A DNA stretch of 6,099 bases from JBOHWJ01 sp050736615 (GTDB lineage Bacteria > Desulfobacterota > Binatia > Binatales > Binataceae). This document shows, piece by piece, positions 1 to 4,801 of the stretch. Location of the stretch: NCBI GenBank assembly GCA_050736615.1, contig JBOHWL010000220.1, positions 1 to 6,099 of the forward strand, in the 5' to 3' direction. The translations under genes were made by a program, and so were the position numbers. The notes below the pieces were generated by a model, which was not told the DNA's origin, made no database searches, and saw only the letters and a program-made list of their open reading frames with translations. Numbering within the stretch: the stretch's first letter is position 1; each line of letters begins with the position of its first letter.

Positions 1-66
1 CATTAAAGGCGTTTAACCTCCGTACGGGCGCGCGCGCTCGCTAGGAGTCTGACGTTGGTATTAACC

Positions 67-213
67 CTAACGTGAGAAGTGTGTTTGGATTTTCGGCAGG
101 CTCGCTTGAACGCTCATTTTCTTCAACACCGCCTCACCCCCCCCAGTATACTTCACATCTTGCGTCTTCGCGGCCCCATCCGCCACTTGCGTCTTCGCGG
201 CCCCATCCGCCAC
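67..213 (-). CDS. Doubtful 48-residue ORF containing an in-frame 9-residue duplication
   Basis: Read on the minus strand from a GTG at 211-213 to a TAG at 67-69, this gives 48 residues. It begins with two exact copies of VADGAAKTQ, encoded by the 27-bp tandem repeat, followed by about 30 residues (DVKYTGGGEAVLKK, then ending KIQTHFSR). The open frame extends upstream of the GTG to a TGA at 265-267 but has no other usual start codon. No Shine-Dalgarno sequence precedes the GTG. Points in favour are a repeat length of exactly nine codons and a plausible lysine-rich, soluble-looking composition. Points against are the short length, lack of a ribosome site and no recognised family. It could be the tail of a decayed gene, a small real protein, or chance. 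Confidence 0.22.
   Translation of the reverse strand: MADGAAKTQVADGAAKTQDVKYTGGGEAVLKKMSVQASLPKIQTHFSR
159..212. repeat. 27-bp tandem direct repeat, two exact copies
   Basis: Two adjacent identical 27-bp units lie at 159-185 and 186-212. Each starts CTTGCGTCTTCGCGG and ends CCATCCGCCA, and the first C of a third unit follows at 213. There are only two copies and no spacers, so this is a tandem duplication and not a CRISPR array. The unit length is a multiple of three and keeps the minus-strand reading frame open across both copies. Strand slippage or a recent duplication would explain perfect identity. Confidence 0.95.
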
Positions 214-640
214 GAGGATGAAGTGAAATCGCAGCCCTGCCCCTATCGTTAAGCATAACCACGGTCATCCCGCACGCTGGGCGCATCTTAGTAAAGAGAC
301 ACCCTCCGCCGAGTGATGCCTGAAATAGACTTGACCGCTCGAAACATTCTATATTACGTCTACTTTATCGCACGTCGATGTGCAATGCGGCCTCTTCAAC
401 CCTTCGTTCATGCCGCAGGGTAAGCTCGGCGGCGAACTCCTCGGGAAATCAATCCTTCCATACCTAAGCGCAACCCGGCATCCTAGCTCAACGCTCATCC
501 AGGTTACAATTGGCGGAAAAGCCGGGTCATCCGGCAGCACGGATCGCTCCCAATGGGCTCGGTATGGGGAGTCTCGCTAAATCCATGGAGGCGGCCGGCA
601 GCACTTGTGCGTACCGCTGGATACGTTCGGACGGCGGTGT

Positions 641-673
641 GACGGAAGCGAAAAACGAAACCAAGCCTCCGTC
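641..673. other. Stem-loop in the upstream region
   Basis: GACGGAAGC at 641-649 can pair with GCCTCCGTC at 665-673. This gives a nine-position stem with one A-C mismatch (647 with 667), closing a 15-nt purine-rich loop (650-664). No T-run follows, so it is not a standard intrinsic terminator. It lies about 130 bp before the vWA start and could act as an operator-like inverted repeat or an RNA hairpin. A chance inverted repeat of this quality is possible in GC-rich DNA. Confidence 0.35.
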
Positions 674-749
674 GCGCCGGTATGATCGCTATGGTGCGCT
701 TCGGGCTACTTTGGAGAGCGCCGCGAATCCGACAAATACGATGTCCTTG

Positions 750-778
750 TTGCCTATTTGACGAGGTTGCACTTAAAA
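750..778 (+). promoter_or_regulatory. Candidate sigma-70-type promoter for the vWA operon
   Basis: TTGCCT at 750-755 and TTAAAA at 773-778 are separated by 17 bp, the preferred spacing for -35 and -10 boxes. Each box departs from consensus (TTGACA, TATAAT) at two positions. Transcription would start near 785, leaving a leader of only about 15 nt before the ATG, which is short. The site is the best placed candidate I can see, but AT-rich hexamers at this spacing arise by chance. Confidence 0.28.
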
Positions 779-786
779 TTGACGCC

Positions 787-792
787 GGGAGA
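787..792 (+). promoter_or_regulatory. Ribosome binding site of the vWA gene
   Basis: GGGAGA lies 7 bases before the ATG at 800. It is a good Shine-Dalgarno match at normal spacing and supports this start over any later in-frame ATG. Confidence 0.7.
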
Positions 793-799
793 ATCATAG

Positions 800-2101
800 A
801 TGGCCGAGCCGCTATCCTTTCGGGCGCTCGCAAGCCGTGATTACGTCTTGTCGAGTGCGGAGAATTTCGTCCTCTACGTGCTACTCGAAGCCTTGGCGAG
901 CGGTAGTAATGGCGGCGGTGGCGCGCGCCTGCCGCTCAATCTCGGGGTGGTGGTTGATCGCTCAGGCTCGATGTACGACGAGCGCCGGCTCGAATTCGTG
1001 GTCGAAGCGGTCAAATTTCTCGCCGGCAACGTCGCCCCCGATGACAAAGTCGCGCTCGTGGCGTTCGCCGACAAGGCCCAGGTGATTCTGCATTCCGAGG
1101 AAATCCACAATCGCGGCAAGCTCGACGGCGCGCTCAACGACATTGATCTGCTGGAAATCGGCGGCGGCACCCAGATGGCGCTTGGAATGCGCGCCGCCAT
1201 TGACGAGGTCAAGCGCAATATCGCCCCGGGCAGGCTCAATCGGGTGTTGGTGCTTACGGACGGGCAAACCTATGAGGAGACCGCCTGCCTGGATTTAGCC
1301 AGCCAGAATCGCGAGCAGATGTCATTTTCGGCGATGGGTGTGGGCGCTGAATTCAACGAAAAGTTATTGATGCGAATCGCCCAGGATTCGCACGGCAAGT
1401 ATCATTTCATTGGCGACCCGGCGGAAATTCCCACCATCTTCGACGACGAGCTGCAGGGATTGCGCGCGGTTTCGATGCGCAATGGACGGATCGAGGTGAA
1501 TCTCGCACAGGGTGTGCAGGTGCGCGAGGCATTTCGCGCCAGCCCGGAAATTTATACGCTGGGTGCCCCGCTGGTCGGCGACGATCGCAAAATCGCGTAC
1601 GACATCGGTGATCTCGAGGCGGGCGTACCCGGCTCGGTGCTGTTGACGCTGGTCTTGCCGCCGCGCCGGCCTGGCAACGTGCGCATCGGACAGTCGGTAT
1701 TCCGCTACGAAGTGCCGGGCCAGGGTGAACGTTCCACCAACGTCGATATTACCGTCGAATATACGCTCGACCGCACCCTTACCAGCCGCGCCAATGGACG
1801 CGTGATGAATCTGGTGGATCAAGTATCGATCGCCAAATTGCAGTCCAAGGCCGAAGAGGAGCTCAAGGCCGGCAACGTCGAGCGGGCCACCCGCCTGCTC
1901 GGCAACGCCATCCAGGGCACCCAGCGGCTCGGCAATATCAAGGCGACCCAGGCCTTGGCCGGTCTGATGGACCAGGTCAAGAAAACCCAGACGCTGCAGG
2001 GCGGCGCGGCCAAAACCACATTGCTGCAGGCGCAGGCCGTGGTACGCAAGACCCAGATGCTCGACCCGGAAGCGCTCAAGGACTTGCAAAAAGGCGAATA
2101 G
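800..2101 (+). CDS. Cytosolic vWA-domain protein with intact MIDAS and Thr-rich helical tail
   Basis: This 433-residue protein carries a von Willebrand factor A domain at roughly residues 44-225. The metal-ion-dependent adhesion site is complete: DRSGS at 53-57, Thr124 in GGGT, and Asp154 in LTDG. Such domains bind a divalent metal and mediate protein-protein contacts. Residues about 226-325 look beta-rich, and about 338-430 look helical. There is no signal peptide or membrane segment, so it should act in the cytosol. The tail holds three K-T-x-x-L motifs (KTQTL 395-399, KTTLL 405-409, KTQML 417-421), plus three more T-x-x-L within the helical part (Thr364, Thr374, Thr383). These could be substrates for the downstream kinase and ligands for FHA domains, which is inference. 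The good ribosome site supports the ATG at 800. The next gene starts 68 bp downstream. It differs from PpkA, where vWA and kinase are fused. The vWA assignment is firm; the role is not. Confidence 0.93.
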   Translation: MAEPLSFRALASRDYVLSSAENFVLYVLLEALASGSNGGGGARLPLNLGVVVDRSGSMYDERRLEFVVEAVKFLAGNVAPDDKVALVAFADKAQVILHSEEIHNRGKLDGALNDIDLLEIGGGTQMALGMRAAIDEVKRNIAPGRLNRVLVLTDGQTYEETACLDLASQNREQMSFSAMGVGAEFNEKLLMRIAQDSHGKYHFIGDPAEIPTIFDDELQGLRAVSMRNGRIEVNLAQGVQVREAFRASPEIYTLGAPLVGDDRKIAYDIGDLEAGVPGSVLLTLVLPPRRPGNVRIGQSVFRYEVPGQGERSTNVDITVEYTLDRTLTSRANGRVMNLVDQVSIAKLQSKAEEELKAGNVERATRLLGNAIQGTQRLGNIKATQALAGLMDQVKKTQTLQGGAAKTTLLQAQAVVRKTQMLDPEALKDLQKGE

Positions 2102-2154
2102 TCAGGAGTCTAAAAGCCTGAAAGCCGTTCCTGGACCAGCGGTCGAGGGCGGAC

Positions 2155-2159
2155 GAGGT
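2155..2159 (+). promoter_or_regulatory. Ribosome binding site of the zinc ribbon-FHA gene
   Basis: GAGGT lies 10 bases before the ATG at 2170, a usable Shine-Dalgarno match. It fits the start that places the first zinc-ribbon cysteine at residue 4. No promoter is evident in the preceding 68-bp gap, which supports cotranscription with the vWA gene. Confidence 0.6.
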
Positions 2160-2169
2160 ACTTAAGCAT

Positions 2170-2856
2170 ATGATCAAGTGCAGCGAATGCGGCTACGAAA
2201 ATATGGACGGCCTCGATTACTGTGACGGTTGCGGCGCGAAGCTTAGCGAAAGCTCGGGAACCGGGGCCGCATCCGCGCCAGCGCCTGAAATGGCGGCCAC
2301 CGCCCAACCGAGCGAGGCGAAAGAACCGGCGCCGGTGGTTGAATCGGCACCGACCGAGGAAGCGGTCGCGCCCGCCTCGCAGGAAAAAACCGCTCCGCCA
2401 GCGTCAGAAATATCTACTGGCGAGATTCATGAAGCGGGCGCCGCCACCCAGGCCACGGCCGCCGCGGGGGCGCCCGAGGCCGCCTCCGATAGGCCTGCGG
2501 CGGGTGCGGTGCCACAGTTCAAGGCCAAGCTCTCGATTCTCCGTGGAGGGCGCAAAGGCCGGGAATTCGAATTGGAATCGGGTAATAATCTGATCGGGCG
2601 TTGGGACCCGGAGACCGGCGCCTTTCCCGAGGTCGACCTCGATCAGGATGACCCGGAGGCCAAGATTTCCCGCCGGCACGCGCTCATTCGCATGGATGCC
2701 GGCCGGATAACCATCGAGGATATCGGCAGCCTCAACGGCACTTTTGTCAACCGTCAGCCGCGTTTGGCGCCCGGTAATCCGCTCGAACTCAAGACTGGTG
2801 ACGAGATCATCATTGGCAAGACGTTCCTAAAGTTGGTGGTTGATCCGATTTCCTGA
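2170..2856 (+). CDS. Zinc ribbon plus FHA-domain protein
   Basis: This 228-residue protein has an N-terminal zinc ribbon with Cys4, Cys7, Cys18 and Cys21 (CSEC, then CDGC), a disordered Ala/Pro/Glu-rich linker at about 26-117, and a C-terminal forkhead-associated domain at about 118-226. The FHA signature is present: Gly143-Arg144 in IGRW, Ser167-Arg-Arg-His170, and SLNGT at 187-191. Serine, arginine and asparagine in these positions make the phosphothreonine contacts in known FHA domains, so binding should be functional. The stretch after IGRW has an acidic, proline-containing extension before the SRRH loop. No signal peptide or membrane segment is seen. It probably acts as a reader or adaptor for proteins phosphorylated by the adjacent kinase. 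The zinc ribbon matches the one on the downstream pseudokinase in spacing (C-x2-C-x10-C-x2-C) and in the N-D/M-D-G region, which suggests a shared docking partner. Domain calls are firm; partners are inferred. Confidence 0.93.
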   Translation: MIKCSECGYENMDGLDYCDGCGAKLSESSGTGAASAPAPEMAATAQPSEAKEPAPVVESAPTEEAVAPASQEKTAPPASEISTGEIHEAGAATQATAAAGAPEAASDRPAAGAVPQFKAKLSILRGGRKGREFELESGNNLIGRWDPETGAFPEVDLDQDDPEAKISRRHALIRMDAGRITIEDIGSLNGTFVNRQPRLAPGNPLELKTGDEIIIGKTFLKLVVDPIS

Positions 2857-2882
2857 AGCCCGATGAGTGCGGAAGTCCCGGA

Positions 2883-2910
2883 CGTGCCCGCGGGTGTATC
2901 TCGCGGCACG
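2883..2910 (+). other. Strong stem-loop between the FHA and kinase genes
   Basis: CGTGCC (2883-2888) pairs with GGCACG (2905-2910), and GCGGG (2890-2894) pairs with CTCGC (2900-2904). The result is an 11-bp stem with one bulged C (2889), one G-T wobble and a five-base loop (TGTAT). No T-tract follows, so it is not a classical rho-independent terminator. It sits in the longest gap of the cluster (115 bp), 61 bases before the kinase start. It may mark an RNA processing or stability site that separates kinase output from upstream genes, or it may pause transcription. The pairing is seen; the role is inference. Confidence 0.5.
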
Positions 2911-2971
2911 GGGCTGGCCAGCGTAAAGCAACCAGCGGCGAGTTCGTAAAAACTGGAATTGTCTTAACCCG

Positions 2972-4795
2972 ATGAAACCGGGAGAGTCGCTGTCGGTCGG
3001 CCAGATGCTGGACGGTCGCTACCGCATCCACAAGGTGCTGGGGCAGGGCGGGATGGGACGGGTCTATCTCGCCAACGACACGCGCCTGGCCAATCGCCCG
3101 GTGGCTTGCAAGGAGATGATCATCGGCGATGGCCTCCAGGAGCAAAAGGCGATCGACGATTTCAATCGCGAGGCGCGCGTGCTGGCGAGTCTGTCCCATC
3201 CGAGCATTCCACAGATAATCGATTATTTCGCCCAACTCGGTCGTCATTACCTGGTGATGGAATTTGTCGCTGGGGGCGACCTGCAAAGCCATTTGGACAA
3301 GCTTGGCTCAGGGGCGCGGATGCCGGAGGCCAAGGTCCTAAAATTGGCGCGCCAGATTCTCGATGTGCTGATGTTCCTGCACGGGCAGAGCCCGCCGATT
3401 GTTTATCGTGATCTGAAGCCCGGCAACATTATGATTGACCAGCACGGGCGCGCGATGCTGATTGACTTCGGGATTGCGCGTTTTTTGCCTTCCGGCGGCG
3501 GCGGCACGAAAATCGGTTCAATCGGCTACGCGCCACCCGAACAGTACATGGGCAAGATGGAACCGCGCTCGGATCTGTTTTCTCTGGCCGCGACCATGCA
3601 CCATTTGCTGACCGGCCGCGACCCCCAAGTCGAGCCGCCGTTCAGTTTCCCGCCCGTGCGGCAACTGGCTCCGCAGGTATCGGTCGCCACGGAACGGGTG
3701 GTGATGCGCGCGCTGGAAAAAGATTTGCTCAAACGTCCGCAGTCGGCCCGCGCGATGCGCGATGAGTTGCCGCCGCCAGGGCCTGAGGAGAACGACGCGC
3801 CGGTGCTGGCCGGCGGCGCAAACGCGGCTCCGGGCGCGATGGCCACCATCGTGCTCAATCGGCCGGTAGGATTATCCTCGGCCGACCCCAGACCGGCGCT
3901 CTCGGCGAGTCCCGCGCCGTCCCAGGCCCAACCACCTTCAACGCCTGCGGCTCGGCCTTCATCCGGCGCAAGCGTGCCCTCAGTTAAGGGCCGCGGTCCG
4001 GCGCCGTCCAGCCCGGCATCATCAACGGCGCCCACCCGGGAGCTGGTTTCGAAAGCCGCCGCATCGTCCGCCTCCGGCAAGATGAAAAGTGGACCGGCGC
4101 CATCGGCGCCGCCGCGGTCCGTCGAGTCACCCGCAGCGGTATCGGCGATTGAACGGTTTGCCACCGCGATCGGTTCGGCGGCAAAAGTCGCCGGCGCGAT
4201 TGGTATGTCTTCGGCCAAAGCGGCCGGGGCGATCGGCGCCGCCGTGCGGCAATCATCTCGCGGCGCTGGCCTCGACGCCACCGCGAAGACTGGACCGCTA
4301 TCCAACCAGGGTGCAGCAGCTCTACCGCCGCGGCCAAGTGCGCAGCGGCCACTCTCCGGCGGCCCGGCGATCGGATCGCGAAGTTCATCGCGATCGATGT
4401 CGGGAAACGTAAATCCATTGCGGGGCGATACCAACGTTCCGCCGAACAACGGCTATGGTGAGACGGCCGCGCCGATCGCTGGGGCGAAATTGATTGCCGT
4501 CGACGGAGTGCAATTCGGCGTGAGCGGCGGCCGTGTCACCATCGGACGGAGAACCGTGCCCGCCGAGCCGGTCGATATCGACTTGGCGATACTTAAACGC
4601 GGCAATGACCTCGTCTCGCGTCGCCATGCCGAAATAATCAATCAGGCCGGCGAGTATTATATCCGTGACCTCGGGAGTTCGAACGGTACTTACATCGGCG
4701 GTCGCGGCCGCCTGGGGCGCGATCAGTTATATAAGCTCAGGGACCGCGACGAGATCATTCTAGGTGGCACCAAATTGCAGTTCCGAAGAGGCTGA
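2972..4795 (+). CDS. Ser/Thr protein kinase with C-terminal FHA domain
   Basis: This 607-residue Hanks-type kinase phosphorylates Ser/Thr on protein targets. The kinase domain spans about 13-266 with all key residues: glycine loop GQGGMG (24-29), Lys47 in VACK, alpha-C Glu67, YRDLKPGN (145-152, catalytic Asp147, Tyr in place of the usual His), DFG (165-167), PPE (188-190) and Arg255. Thr179 and Ser183 lie in the activation loop. A low-complexity Ala/Ser/Pro-rich, net basic linker follows (about 267-503). It includes an 11-residue-spaced AGAIG repeat (393-425). The C-terminus is an FHA domain (about 504-605) with IGRR (524-527), SRRHAE (549-554) and GSSNGT (568-573), able to bind phosphothreonine. 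No membrane segment or PASTA repeat is visible, so it is probably a soluble kinase. The ATG at 2972 is the only suitable start: an in-frame TAA lies at 2924-2926. Its ribosome site is weak (GGAA at 2955-2958, 13 bases away), which hints at low translation. Confidence 0.96.
   Translation: MKPGESLSVGQMLDGRYRIHKVLGQGGMGRVYLANDTRLANRPVACKEMIIGDGLQEQKAIDDFNREARVLASLSHPSIPQIIDYFAQLGRHYLVMEFVAGGDLQSHLDKLGSGARMPEAKVLKLARQILDVLMFLHGQSPPIVYRDLKPGNIMIDQHGRAMLIDFGIARFLPSGGGGTKIGSIGYAPPEQYMGKMEPRSDLFSLAATMHHLLTGRDPQVEPPFSFPPVRQLAPQVSVATERVVMRALEKDLLKRPQSARAMRDELPPPGPEENDAPVLAGGANAAPGAMATIVLNRPVGLSSADPRPALSASPAPSQAQPPSTPAARPSSGASVPSVKGRGPAPSSPASSTAPTRELVSKAAASSASGKMKSGPAPSAPPRSVESPAAVSAIERFATAIGSAAKVAGAIGMSSAKAAGAIGAAVRQSSRGAGLDATAKTGPLSNQGAAALPPRPSAQRPLSGGPAIGSRSSSRSMSGNVNPLRGDTNVPPNNGYGETAAPIAGAKLIAVDGVQFGVSGGRVTIGRRTVPAEPVDIDLAILKRGNDLVSRRHAEIINQAGEYYIRDLGSSNGTYIGGRGRLGRDQLYKLRDRDEIILGGTKLQFRRG
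4788..4791 (+). promoter_or_regulatory. Ribosome binding site of the pseudokinase gene, inside the kinase gene
   Basis: GAGG at 4788-4791 lies in the last codons of the kinase gene, 10 bases before the ATG at 4802. The kinase stop (TGA 4793-4795) falls between this site and the next start. That arrangement is typical of translational coupling and suggests that kinase and pseudokinase are made together. Confidence 0.65.
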
Positions 4796-4801
4796 GTCGG
4801 C

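Larger units (their letters stand above)
1..799. other. Upstream non-coding stretch
   Basis: No convincing protein gene lies in these 799 bases. Stops are frequent in all frames, and the open stretches that exist are short, mostly lack a Shine-Dalgarno sequence and resemble no family I recognise. The stretch holds an eight-C run (137-144), alternating GC (27-36), an exact 27-bp tandem duplication, a possible tiny minus-strand ORF, a stem-loop at 641-673 and the leader of the vWA gene. One plus-strand open stretch with a TTG start (510-761, 83 codons, AGG at 501-503) ends 38 bp before the vWA gene. I could not assign it and think it is probably not a gene. I see no tRNA, rRNA or recognisable riboswitch. 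Confidence 0.6.

Noticed and set aside
159..212. CRISPR-like repeat
   Set aside because: Only two units, directly abutting with no spacer between them, and no cas genes in the window.
331..357. TTGACC at 331-336 with TATTAC at 352-357 as a promoter
   Set aside because: The spacing is only 15 bp and no gene follows for more than 440 bp. It could drive a non-coding RNA, but nothing else supports that.
380..580. 66-codon plus-strand open frame
   Set aside because: It has no Shine-Dalgarno sequence, no recognisable domain and an overlapping open frame on the opposite strand. It is better explained by chance.
758..763. TTGACG as the -35 box of the vWA gene
   Set aside because: No -10-like hexamer lies 16-18 bp downstream; the sequence there is GACGCC, followed by the ribosome site.
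504..833. 109-codon minus-strand open frame overlapping the vWA start
   Set aside because: It overlaps the well-supported start of the vWA gene and its ribosome site, is very arginine-rich, and matches nothing known to me.
1364..2089. 241-codon open frame on the minus strand opposite the vWA gene
   Set aside because: Antisense shadow of the vWA coding sequence, with no recognisable domain and a composition that mirrors the codon bias of the real gene.
2102..2121. TCAGG/CCTGA hairpin after the vWA gene as a terminator
   Set aside because: The stem is only five pairs around a ten-base loop and no T-run follows, so it is too weak to end transcription.
3526..4449. 307-codon open frame on the minus strand opposite the kinase gene
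   Set aside because: It lies entirely antisense to a firmly identified kinase and its linker. Long antisense frames are expected in GC-rich DNA with strong third-position bias, and the product resembles no family.
800..4795. TerY-P stress triad or type VI secretion phosphorylation module
   Set aside because: No PP2C phosphatase, no Ter genes and no secretion components are present. The vWA protein is not fused to the kinase, and the zinc ribbons and pseudokinase do not belong to those systems as described.
2972..4795. PknB-like membrane receptor kinase
   Set aside because: The region after the kinase domain has no hydrophobic span long enough for a membrane helix and no PASTA repeats. The C-terminus is an FHA domain instead.
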